The position numbers and the translations under genes were made by a program. From CAYXDO01 sp964463485 (GTDB lineage Bacteria > Myxococcota > Kuafuiibacteriia > Kuafuiibacteriales > Kuafuiibacteriaceae): 64,000 bases of DNA. This document shows, in pieces, positions 8,823 through 16,260 of the stretch. Positions within the stretch are counted from its first letter, which is position 1, and each line of letters opens with the position of its first letter. The notes under the pieces are model-generated. The model was not told where the DNA came from. It made no database searches and saw only the letters and a program-made list of their open reading frames with translations. The stretch lies in assembly GCA_964463485.1 (NCBI GenBank), contig CAYXDO010000048.1:1-64000 (forward strand), in the 5' to 3' direction.

Positions 8823-9053
8823 TCAGGCGGACCGGGTGAGTCGTGCGACGAGGGCATCTTCTTCAGGGAACTCATCGTCCATCGCTCGTTTGTTCCAAAG
8901 CTCGACACCATCGCAGGTCACGATGAAGTCACCTTTGCCACCCGACACGAGCTCGACCTCGACGGTCGGGACGGCCCTTTGAATCTTGGCGGCCAACCTG
9001 GACGCCCGGGGTTTGTAGCTTCACACCACGCAGTATTCGATCCGCACTCGCAT
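8823..9053 (-). CDS. SelW/Rdx-family selenoprotein (in-frame TGA as selenocysteine)
   Basis: Reading through one TGA at 9021-9023 gives a 76-residue protein that matches the small Rdx (SelT/SelW/SelH) family from end to end: IEYCVVUSYKPRA carries the CxxU redox motif, then the AAKIQ helix, GGKGDFIVTCDG strand-turn, ELWNKR and a short acidic C-terminal helix ending at TGA 8823-8825. Family length is about 75-95 residues, so the reading is complete. Without read-through, no gene exists here. AAGGAG directly abuts the ATG at 9053, whereas the in-frame GTG at 9047 has a 6-nt spacing, so the true start may be that GTG (74 residues). The gene diverges from the E1 beta gene. A SECIS-like hairpin lies just after the TGA. 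Function is a presumed thiol-based redox protein. Confidence 0.85.
8988..9006 (-). promoter_or_regulatory. Bacterial SECIS-like hairpin after the Sec codon
   Basis: Starting 15 nt after the TGA, the transcript can fold as GGCG paired with CGCC, a U-C mismatch, CC paired with GG, and a five-base loop AGGUU. Bacterial SECIS elements are small hairpins inside the coding region immediately downstream of UGA, with a G near the start of the apical loop (the E. coli fdhF loop is AGGUCU) that SelB recognises. The spacing from UGA to the loop, 21 nt, falls in the usual range. The stem is short, so this is a candidate that supports, but does not prove, selenocysteine insertion. Confidence 0.6.
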
Positions 9054-9133
9054 CTCCTTCTCGTTAGCGAATGAGGCCAGCGCTGACTAGCCCAGTCTTG
9101 CCTTTGGAGCGCACGAACCCTAAGCACCCGGCC

Positions 9134-10114
9134 ATGCCCGAGATGAACATCATCGAGGCGGTCAACGAGGCGTTGCGCATCGCCATGAGCCAAGACCCGC
9201 GTGTCGTGGTGCTCGGAGAAGACGTCGGAAAGTTCGGAGGTGTGTTCCGAGCTACCAAGGGCCTCCATGAGACCTTCGGTCCGGATCGAGTGATCGACAC
9301 TCCGCTCTCTGAAGGCGGCATCATCGGAACCGCGATCGGCATGGCGCTCTACGGGCTCAAGCCAGTGGCGGAGATCCAGTTTTCGGACTTCATCTTCCCG
9401 GCGTTCGATCAGATCGTGAACGAGCTCGCCAAGATGCGTTATCGATCGGGCGGGATGTACGCAGCGCCGATGGTGATTCGCACGCCCGTCGGCGGCGGAA
9501 TCCGCGGCGGCCACTACCACTCCCAGTCGCCCGAGGCGTTGTTTATCCACACGCCGGGCCTCAAGGTCGTATGCCCTTCCAACCCCTACGACGCCAAGGG
9601 TTTGCTGCTCGCTTCGATTCGCGAGCAGGACCCCGTGATGTTCTTCGAGCCCAAGCGGGTTTATCGAGCGGCGCGAGGAGAGGTTCCCGAAGGCGACTAC
9701 GTCGTGCCGCTCGGGAGCGCGAGGAAGCTGAAGGAGGGCAAGGACGTCACCGTCGTGGCGTGGGGAGCGATGGTGCACGAAGCGCAGAAAGCCGCGGAAG
9801 AAGCGAAGGCCGCGGGCATCGACGTGGAGCTCCTCGACCTGCGAACGCTCCTCCCGCTCGACCTCGATTCGATCACCGAGAGCGTGAAGAAGACCGGTCG
9901 CTTCGTCGTCGTGCATGAGGCGCCGAAGACCTGCGGGTACGGCGCGGAGCTAGTGGCCCTAGTGACCGAGGCTTGTTTCTTTCACCTGCAAGCGCGGCCG
10001 CGGCGCGTGACCGGATATGACACGCCATTCCCGTACACTCTCGAGAACGACTACTTGCCGCTCGCGCCGCGCATCCTCGCCGGCGTCAAAGACACCTTCG
10101 CGGAGAGTGCGTAG
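9134..10114 (+). CDS. Alpha-ketoacid dehydrogenase E1 component, beta subunit (BCKDH/PDH type)
   Basis: The start is placed at the ATG of MPEMNIIEAVNEAL, the family's usual N-terminus; the frame opens 63 bp earlier without a homologous sequence. The 326-residue protein matches full-length transketolase-like E1 beta: VVVLGEDVGKFGGVFRAT, DTPLSEGGIIGTAIGMA, EIQFSDFIFPAFDQI and RTPVGGGIRGGHYHSQSPE. The family forms an alpha2beta2 thiamine-diphosphate enzyme that decarboxylates branched-chain 2-oxoacids or pyruvate and acylates E2. The alpha subunit, E2 and E3 are not adjacent; the gene stands alone between the divergent selenoprotein and a convergent membrane-barrel gene. It must find its alpha partner elsewhere. 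Confidence 0.88.
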   Translation: MPEMNIIEAVNEALRIAMSQDPRVVVLGEDVGKFGGVFRATKGLHETFGPDRVIDTPLSEGGIIGTAIGMALYGLKPVAEIQFSDFIFPAFDQIVNELAKMRYRSGGMYAAPMVIRTPVGGGIRGGHYHSQSPEALFIHTPGLKVVCPSNPYDAKGLLLASIREQDPVMFFEPKRVYRAARGEVPEGDYVVPLGSARKLKEGKDVTVVAWGAMVHEAQKAAEEAKAAGIDVELLDLRTLLPLDLDSITESVKKTGRFVVVHEAPKTCGYGAELVALVTEACFFHLQARPRRVTGYDTPFPYTLENDYLPLAPRILAGVKDTFAESA

Positions 10115-10126
10115 GAGCCTCGAGCC

Positions 10127-10642
10127 TCAGACGAGGAAGCGGAACAGCGGACCGACGTAGATCTGAAAGTTCCGAACGTTGCCTTCGTCTTTGATCGTGA
10201 TCCGATAGTTCGCGTTCACGAACACATCGAGGTTCTTGATCAAGTTGAAGGACGCGCCCGCCAGCGCGCCGAGATGAGGCGTGAGGTTGTTCGCCGAAGT
10301 CACGCCGGTGGTCACGCCAGCGAAGATGTCGAGCGGACCGAGCGGCACGATGAACTTGAAATTCAACGAGACGTCGGTGGCGGAGACGCCGCTGCCAGCC
10401 TTGGGGTCGAGGCGATACACGATCGTCGACGGCGTGATGTGAAAGGTCGAGAGCAGCGGAATGTCAGTGTAGAAGCCCCAGCCCAACGCGGGAGAGAGCT
10501 CGACGTCGGTGTCGGAGTCCGGCAGCGCGAGGCCGATGCCGACTCCGAGACCGACGGAGTCCGCGGCTCGAGCTTCTGAGGGAATGATGGCGAGGGTCAG
10601 GAGCCCGCCGAGCGCAACTCCGAGCTGTCGAGGAGCAGTCAT
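10127..10642 (-). CDS. Predicted outer-membrane beta-barrel protein
   Basis: The ATG at 10642 gives a 171-residue protein with a signal peptide (LGVALGGLLTLAIIPSEARA/AD). The mature part alternates hydrophobic and polar residues and ends with aromatic-rich strands (NFQIYVGPLFRFLV, terminal hydrophobic residue after Phe), as in small eight-stranded barrels. Gly-rich turns (GLGVGIGLALPDSDTDVE) match the OmpW/OmpA-barrel style. The function is unknown. The gene converges on the E1 beta gene with a 12-bp gap and diverges from thioredoxin reductase, with 150 bp between their start codons. Confidence 0.7.
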   Translation of the reverse strand: MTAPRQLGVALGGLLTLAIIPSEARAADSVGLGVGIGLALPDSDTDVELSPALGWGFYTDIPLLSTFHITPSTIVYRLDPKAGSGVSATDVSLNFKFIVPLGPLDIFAGVTTGVTSANNLTPHLGALAGASFNLIKNLDVFVNANYRITIKDEGNVRNFQIYVGPLFRFLV

Positions 10643-10792
10643 GCGGGCATGCTCGCCCCTGTCCGGAGGAATCTCAAGCGCGTGCGCGCCCTCTCGGGAG
10701 AGTCGCCCCGCTTTTCCCCGAGGTCCGCGTCCGCGACGTTGCGCGCGTTGTTTCGAGAGCTCGCGAGTGGTACCCAGCCAGGCGTGGAGCAA

Positions 10793-11764
10793 GTGAAGGT
10801 CCTCATCGTTGGAAGCGGTCCCGCCGGCTACACCGCGGCCATCTACGCGGCGCGCGCGAACCTGGCGCCCGTGCTGGTCGAAGGTGATTTCGACGCCAAC
10901 GATCGGTCGGTCTTGCCGGGCGGGCAGCTCATGATCACCACGGAAGTCGAAAATTACCCCGGCTTCCCGAAGGGAGTCATGGGCCCGGAGCTGATGGCGC
11001 AACTTCGTGAACAGGCCGAACGCTTCGGGACGAAGATCGTGTCTGGGTTCGCCACCAAGCTCGATCTGTCGCGACGCCCCTTCGCCGTCGAGGTGCAAGG
11101 AGAGGCGGCCTATTCGGCCGACGCCCTGATCATCGCGACCGGTGCGGTCGCCAAGCTCCTCGAGATTCCAGGAGAGCGCGAGCTCATGGGGTACGGCGTG
11201 TCGGCCTGCGCCACGTGCGACGGCGCGTTCTTCCGCGACCAGGAAGTCGTCGTGGTCGGCGGCGGCGACACCGCGATGGAAGAGGCGCTCTTTCTCACGA
11301 AGTTCGCGTCGCGGGTGACGTTGGTCCATCGCCGGGACGCGTTTCGTGCGTCGAAGGTGATGCAAAAGCGCGTGGAAAAGAATTCGAAGATTCGATTCAT
11401 CTTCGACAGCGTCGTCACCCAGGTCTTGGGCGAGAAGCCGTCGCGCATCGGAGGCGCCGGCGGTGTCACCGCGGTTCGCGTGAAGAACCTAAAGACGGGT
11501 GTCGAACAGGACGTGCCGAGCAACGGATTCTTCGTCGCCATTGGGCATCGCCCCAACACTCGGGTCTTCGGCGGCCAGCTCGAGCTCGACGAGAACGGCT
11601 ACATCGTCGTCGAGAAGGGCACGACACGCACGAGCGTGGCTGGCGTGTTCGCGTGCGGCGACGTGCAGGACCCGACGTATCGCCAGGCGATCACCGCGGC
11701 AGGCACGGGGTGTATGGCAGCGATCGACGCCGAACGATGGCTCGAGGCAGAGGCCGTACACTGA
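10793..11764 (+). CDS. trxB: Thioredoxin reductase
   Basis: The GTG at 10793 gives a 323-residue protein beginning at the FAD-binding GSGPAGYTAAIYAAR; the longer open frame upstream is not homologous. It has the TrxB features in order: GGQLMITTEVENYPGFP, the redox pair CATC (Cys139 and Cys142), the NADPH site VVVGGGDTAMEEAL near 154-167, the helix HRRDAFRASKVMQ and the FAD-binding end GVFACGDVQDPTYRQAITAAGTG. It reduces thioredoxin with NADPH in the cytoplasm. No thioredoxin gene is adjacent; the sigma-54 regulator follows 65 bp downstream. Confidence 0.93.
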   Translation: MKVLIVGSGPAGYTAAIYAARANLAPVLVEGDFDANDRSVLPGGQLMITTEVENYPGFPKGVMGPELMAQLREQAERFGTKIVSGFATKLDLSRRPFAVEVQGEAAYSADALIIATGAVAKLLEIPGERELMGYGVSACATCDGAFFRDQEVVVVGGGDTAMEEALFLTKFASRVTLVHRRDAFRASKVMQKRVEKNSKIRFIFDSVVTQVLGEKPSRIGGAGGVTAVRVKNLKTGVEQDVPSNGFFVAIGHRPNTRVFGGQLELDENGYIVVEKGTTRTSVAGVFACGDVQDPTYRQAITAAGTGCMAAIDAERWLEAEAVH

Positions 11765-11829
11765 GCTTCAGCCATCGATGACTTCGCGGTGCGCTTGTCA
11801 TCGGCGCGCGGACGGACCATCGTCCTTCC

Positions 11830-13239
11830 GTGGGTTCGGTGCTCGTCGTCGATGATGAGCAAGGTCTCCGCGACGCGCTCGCGGCGCTCATCGGCGTGAA
11901 AGGTCACCGCGTGACCACGGCGAAGAACGTCGTGGATGCGCGGGCGGCGATCGCGGGCGAGGACCTCGACTTGGTGGTCACGGACTTGCGGCTCGAGCGG
12001 GGCACGAGCGGCATGGACGTGCTTCGAGCGGCCAAAGCGAAGACCGACGCGCCAGAGGTCGTCGTGATGACGGCGTTCGGAACCCGCGAGACGGCGCTCG
12101 AAGCGCTCGAATCCGGCGCGTTCACACACGTCGAGAAGGGGCCGCACCTCGCCCAAGAGCTGGCTGTGCTCGTCGAGCACGCGATCTCGGCGCGGCGACT
12201 TCGCGTCGAGAACGCGCGACTGCGTGAGCAGCTCGTCGGCCGCTACTCCCTCGAAGGGATCGTCGGTCGCAGCGACGCGATGCGCGAGGTCTTTGCCGTC
12301 GTTCACAAGATCGCACCCACCCGCGCAAACGTCCTCCTCTCGGGCGAGAGCGGCACGGGCAAAGAGCGCATCGCTCGCGCCATTCACTTTCACTCCGGGT
12401 TGGCGCCAGACCGATTCGTTCCGCTGAATTGCGGCGCGATCCCCGAGAACCTCATCGAGTCCGAGCTCTTTGGGCACGTCAAAGGCGCTTTCACCGGAGC
12501 CGATACGACGCGCCGTGGCCTGTTCGAAGCAGCTCAAAACGGCACGATCTTCCTCGACGAGATCGGAGAGCTTCCGCTGTCGCTTCAGCCGAAGCTCCTC
12601 CGCGTGCTTCAAGAGCGACGCATCAAGCCGGTAGGTGCAACGCATGAGCTCGAGGTCAACGCACGAGTCATCGCGGCGACCAACCGCGACATGGAGACCG
12701 AAGTTCGCGCGGGGAGATTTCGGGAAGATCTCTATTTTCGGCTGAACGTCCTCCAAATCGACCTCCCGCCGCTCCGCGAACGGCGCGAAGACATTCCGCT
12801 CCTGGTCCAGACGTTCCTCTCGAAGTACGCTCGTGAGTATGCGCGAGACGTTCGGGGCGTTGCGCCCGAAGCTATGGCGTTGCTCCTCGACTTTCCCTAT
12901 CGCGGCAACGTCCGTCAGCTCGAGAACATCATCGAGCGCGCCGTCGCGCTGGCGAGCGGACCCGAAATCACCCCTCAGCAACTCCCGCGAGAGGTCGTCG
13001 ACGGTCCTCGACCCACGGAGTCCCTACGCGCGCAGACGGTTGTGACTCCGGGCTCCTTTCCGGATCAAGGCGTCGACCTCGAGCGCCTCGTCGAGGACTT
13101 CGAGCGACGACTCATCGAGGGCGCGCTCGCTCGCGCCGGAGGCGTGAAGACCCGGGCGGCTGACTTGCTCGGACTCACCTTCCGACAGTTTCGATACAAG
13201 CTCCTCAAGTATGGAATGGGGCGCGGGGGAGACCGTTGA
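11830..13239 (+). CDS. Sigma-54-dependent response regulator (NtrC family)
   Basis: The 469-residue protein has three NtrC-type parts. A receiver domain (about 1-118) carries the acidic pair VVDDE, phospho-acceptor Asp52 (VTDLR) and Lys103. An AAA+ domain (about 140-380) has Walker A GESGTGKE, the sigma-54 contact loop GAFTGA (219-224), Walker B (IFLDEIGEL) and the arginine-finger region FREDLYFRLNV. A Fis-type HTH closes the protein (GGVKTRAADLLGLTFRQFRYKLLKYG). It should activate RpoN promoters when phosphorylated. No histidine kinase is adjacent. The start is a GTG, and the stop overlaps the TTG start of the TPR gene. Confidence 0.92.
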   Translation: MGSVLVVDDEQGLRDALAALIGVKGHRVTTAKNVVDARAAIAGEDLDLVVTDLRLERGTSGMDVLRAAKAKTDAPEVVVMTAFGTRETALEALESGAFTHVEKGPHLAQELAVLVEHAISARRLRVENARLREQLVGRYSLEGIVGRSDAMREVFAVVHKIAPTRANVLLSGESGTGKERIARAIHFHSGLAPDRFVPLNCGAIPENLIESELFGHVKGAFTGADTTRRGLFEAAQNGTIFLDEIGELPLSLQPKLLRVLQERRIKPVGATHELEVNARVIAATNRDMETEVRAGRFREDLYFRLNVLQIDLPPLRERREDIPLLVQTFLSKYAREYARDVRGVAPEAMALLLDFPYRGNVRQLENIIERAVALASGPEITPQQLPREVVDGPRPTESLRAQTVVTPGSFPDQGVDLERLVEDFERRLIEGALARAGGVKTRAADLLGLTFRQFRYKLLKYGMGRGGDR

Positions 13240-13769
13240 AGAAGACACGAACACACCCGGTGATGGCTGCGACATTTTTGATCGCGGTGTTCTCGATGGC
13301 CGGCCTCGCCGGCGAGATGGCCGTTCGCAACTCGAGAACCGCGGCCAAGCAGGCCGCGGACGAGGCGTACGCGGCCGGCGTCCGATCGGCGATCAAGCTC
13401 GGACGCCAAGGAAACCTGGAGGCTGCACGCGAACATCTCGAAGCGCTCGTCGCCGAGCGCCCGGACCACACCGACGCCCGTTTCAACCTGGCGGTGGCCC
13501 TGGCGCAGCTGGGCAAGACGGACGAGGCCGGCGCTCAGTTCGAGAAGGTGATCTCGCTGGACCCCAAAGACTTCGACGCGGTCGTGGAGCTCGCGGCGCT
13601 GAGGGTCAAGGCCGGTAAGCTCGCCGAAGCGCTGACGCTGCTCGAGTCGGTGCCGCTCGGCGCCGGCGGCCTCGCCGAGGGAGCTCTCCGCCAAACCCGC
13701 TGGGATGCGCTCGCGAGCGAGGAGCGTATGAAGAAGCTGGTGGCAAAGCACAAAGGTGTCGACGAGTAA
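13236..13769 (+). CDS. TPR-repeat protein with N-terminal membrane anchor
   Basis: The 177-residue protein starts with a TTG that overlaps the preceding stop (TTGA), implying coupled translation. An N-terminal hydrophobic stretch (AATFLIAVFSMAGLAGEMA, about 11-29) acts as anchor or signal. Residues about 45-150 hold TPR-like helix pairs, for example GNLEAAREHLEALVAERPDHTDARFNLAVAL and QLGKTDEAGAQFEKVISLDP. TPRs mediate protein contacts; no specific role is visible. A strong hairpin follows the stop directly. It sits between the NtrC-type regulator and two large membrane proteins and probably shares their transcript. Confidence 0.75.
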   Translation: MKKTRTHPVMAATFLIAVFSMAGLAGEMAVRNSRTAAKQAADEAYAAGVRSAIKLGRQGNLEAAREHLEALVAERPDHTDARFNLAVALAQLGKTDEAGAQFEKVISLDPKDFDAVVELAALRVKAGKLAEALTLLESVPLGAGGLAEGALRQTRWDALASEERMKKLVAKHKGVDE

Positions 13770-16260
13770 CGCGGGCCAAGAGGCCCGCGCTCTCTCTGGT
13801 CTCTCAAAGGCCGCCGGCGACACGAGCCGCACGCGGACCCAGAACCTGTGGGCGCTCGCCGCGCTGGGGATGCTCACACTCATCGCGTTCTGGGACGTAG
13901 TCCCCATTCAGCGCGGCCTCGTGTATCGGGACCACACGCTGATTTTCAGACCCCTGTGGTGGTCGGTTCGGGAGCAACTCCTCGCTGGTCAACTCCCCAT
14001 TCTCAACTTGGGGAGCTCGATCGATCTCCCGCTCGAGCGTTCGAACAATTCGGCCGCGTTCACGCCGTTGACTTTAGTGTTACTCATTCTGCCCTTCGAC
14101 GTGAGTTACGACCTCTTCGTGCTCGGACACGTCGTGCTGGGCGCGTGGGGCGCCTTTCTGTTGGCACGGACCTTGGGGGCGTCGCTCGAGTCCGCCAGCC
14201 TCGCCGGAGGCCTCGCGCTCTCAGGACCCTGGATCTCGTTCCAGAGCCTCGTGGTGGGTTTGATCGGGCTCGCTTGGGCGCCCTGGGTCCTGCTCGCCTT
14301 CCTCCACGCCTTGCGGTCACCTGCAAGGAAGTCGGCCGCGGTCTTGGGTGTGGTCGGCGGGTTCCAGGCACAAGCCTTGATACCCGAGGTCTTGCTGGTC
14401 GACGTCATCGGCGCCGCGTGGCTCTTCTTGCGTGAACGCCGGCAAAATGCACCGTCCAAGCTCCGAATCCTCGGTACACTCATCGGCGCGCTCGGAATCG
14501 CGGTCGGGGTCAGTTTGATCGACGTCCTCCCTCAACTCATGGCGCTCCGCGGTTCTCCGCGGGCAGCGGGCTTCTCGTATGACGAGGTAAGCGGCTGGGC
14601 GCTCACTCCCATGTTGGGCTTCGTGGAGCTGCTCACGCCAGCCTTCTTCGCACCTCCGGAGCTCCCGTTTGCGAACGTACCGGCGGTGACGGGCTCGGCG
14701 GCGGACCCCCCCTACCTGCCTTCGATCTACCTCGGAGGGTTGCTCCCGCTCGCGCTCGCGGGCTTGCAGCTCAGGCGACTGGAGCGAGCCAAGACGGCCT
14801 GGGTGAGTGCGCTCGCTTGCGGTTTGTTTGTACTCATCGCTCTTGGAAAGCACACGCCCCTGCACCAGCTCGTGTCTTCTCTGCCGATCCTCTCGAGCTC
14901 CCGCTACGCCATCAAATACTTGGTCCCAGCCACGAGCGCGCTGGCGATTCTCGCGATCCTCGCGCACTCGGACCTACCGGGCGGCGCTCGTTACTTGCGG
15001 CTGTTTGGATTCTCCGCGGCCTGGGTCACCGCCTCGTTCGTGGGTTGGGTCCTGCTCGACAGTCCCGAGGCCGGAGCGTGGCTGCGTCGGGAGCTCGTCC
15101 CCGTCGCGAGCCTCCCTGCCTACTCAGGCATGACCTCCAAGCTCGCCGCCGAGCTCACCGGCGAGGTCATGCGGGGGCGACTCGTACACTCCATGATCTT
15201 CGGCTCCGGCTTGGCCGTGCTGGCGCTCGTCGTGAGGACTAAGCCAGGCGCCCGGCTGTTGATCGCGACCTGGGTGTTGCTCGACTTGGCGATCGGCGCG
15301 CAATTCTCGATCCGCGGGACCAACTTGAAAGCCCACGCCCTCGACCCCGAGCTCGCCTCACGCATCGAGGGGCGCGATCACCGCGTGTTCCTCACCGCGA
15401 TCCCGCCGATCCCGGCGACCGCTTGGTCCACCGACGTCTCCGCTTACGAGAGTTACGAAATCGAGCAGGCGCGCAGCGGATTTCGAGCTTTCGATCGAAC
15501 ACGGCGGTTTTTCGCGCTCGACGTCGACGGGCAAGGTGAGACGACTTATCAAAGAGCCTACGAGGCCATCGCCGACCTGAGCTGGGAGCAGCGCCTTCGC
15601 GTCCTTCAGCGTGGGGCGGTCAGGTACGTGCTCACCCACTTCGAGCTGCCGCTCGACAAGGTCGAGTCGCGCGCCTACCCAGACGGACGGTCACTGTTCG
15701 TGTACGAGATACCGAAGCCTCGAGCCTATGCACAAATCTCGACTCGATGGGTGCGGGTCCGAGACGAAGGTCCCCGAATTGTCCGCGCGGCCACGACCGT
15801 CGAGCCCGACGTCGCCATCCTCATTGAGCCCAGCCTCATCGAACCCCATGCTGGCGCCGAGAGCTCCGAGGCTGTGGTCATCGACGGGTGTGGGCGAATG
15901 GTCGCACGCTCGAGCTCGGTCAGCCTCGATCTCGTGGGTGTCTCGGCAGCCGGTATGCGGCTCGTACCCGATCGAAGCGAGGGTGATCCTCGAGTTTCCC
16001 TACGAACGAGCTCGCGCTGCAGAGCCATCGTGAGTGTAGCGGAGGTCGTCTCGCCGGGTTGGGTCGTAAAAATCGATGGCCAGCGCGCGAAGGTACTCAC
16101 CACCGACGTCGGCTACCTAGGAGTAGAAGTTCCGGCGGGAGCGCACCAAATCACTTTCGCCTACGAGAGCCTGACTCGGAAGCTCTTTCCCATCGCGGTC
16201 CTGAGTTGGCTCCTGGCGTTGTTCCTATGGGGATGGCCGACGCGGGAGCGACCGAGGTGA
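13756..16260 (+). CDS. YfhO-like polytopic membrane protein
   Basis: The 834-residue protein has many hydrophobic helices across about residues 30-520, then a soluble C-terminal region (about 530-800) and one last helix (LFPIAVLSWLLALFLWGWP). The N-terminal pattern (IAFWDVVPIQRGLVYRDHTLIFRPLWW, LPILNLGSS, FTPLTLVLLILPFDVSYDL) resembles the YfhO family, a GT-C-like group linked with lipid-carrier-dependent glycosylation. The extracytoplasmic end with GWVVKIDGQ and GVEVPAGAHQITFAY is also characteristic. The GTG start at 13756 overlaps the TPR gene and puts the hairpin at 13770-13789 inside codons; no later in-frame start precedes the first helix convincingly. The next gene overlaps its end by 34 bp. 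Confidence 0.8.
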   Translation: MSTSNAGQEARALSGLSKAAGDTSRTRTQNLWALAALGMLTLIAFWDVVPIQRGLVYRDHTLIFRPLWWSVREQLLAGQLPILNLGSSIDLPLERSNNSAAFTPLTLVLLILPFDVSYDLFVLGHVVLGAWGAFLLARTLGASLESASLAGGLALSGPWISFQSLVVGLIGLAWAPWVLLAFLHALRSPARKSAAVLGVVGGFQAQALIPEVLLVDVIGAAWLFLRERRQNAPSKLRILGTLIGALGIAVGVSLIDVLPQLMALRGSPRAAGFSYDEVSGWALTPMLGFVELLTPAFFAPPELPFANVPAVTGSAADPPYLPSIYLGGLLPLALAGLQLRRLERAKTAWVSALACGLFVLIALGKHTPLHQLVSSLPILSSSRYAIKYLVPATSALAILAILAHSDLPGGARYLRLFGFSAAWVTASFVGWVLLDSPEAGAWLRRELVPVASLPAYSGMTSKLAAELTGEVMRGRLVHSMIFGSGLAVLALVVRTKPGARLLIATWVLLDLAIGAQFSIRGTNLKAHALDPELASRIEGRDHRVFLTAIPPIPATAWSTDVSAYESYEIEQARSGFRAFDRTRRFFALDVDGQGETTYQRAYEAIADLSWEQRLRVLQRGAVRYVLTHFELPLDKVESRAYPDGRSLFVYEIPKPRAYAQISTRWVRVRDEGPRIVRAATTVEPDVAILIEPSLIEPHAGAESSEAVVIDGCGRMVARSSSVSLDLVGVSAAGMRLVPDRSEGDPRVSLRTSSRCRAIVSVAEVVSPGWVVKIDGQRAKVLTTDVGYLGVEVPAGAHQITFAYESLTRKLFPIAVLSWLLALFLWGWPTRERPR
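13770..13789 (+). terminator. 8-bp stem-loop just after the TPR gene stop
   Basis: CGCGGGCC pairs perfectly with GGCCCGCG around an AAGA loop, one base after the TPR stop codon. No T-run follows, so a classic intrinsic terminator is doubtful. It may attenuate read-through into the YfhO-like gene or limit ribosome loading there, since it overlaps the proposed start region. The loop style also resembles the hairpins in the 2.8-3.1 kb repeats, so it may be a dispersed element. Confidence 0.5.

Noticed and set aside
9021..9023. TGA in the SelW-like frame as a true stop or pseudogene
   Set aside because: The residues on both sides match the family without gaps, TGA sits exactly at the U of CxxU, and a hairpin follows; a random nonsense mutation there is less likely.
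8918..9916. 332-codon minus-strand frame over E1 beta and the selenoprotein
   Set aside because: It runs in a different frame from the selenoprotein and antisense to E1 beta, with His/Asp/Arg-rich shadow composition.
11599..12981. 460-codon minus-strand frame
   Set aside because: Antisense to thioredoxin reductase and the sigma-54 activator, both clearly real.
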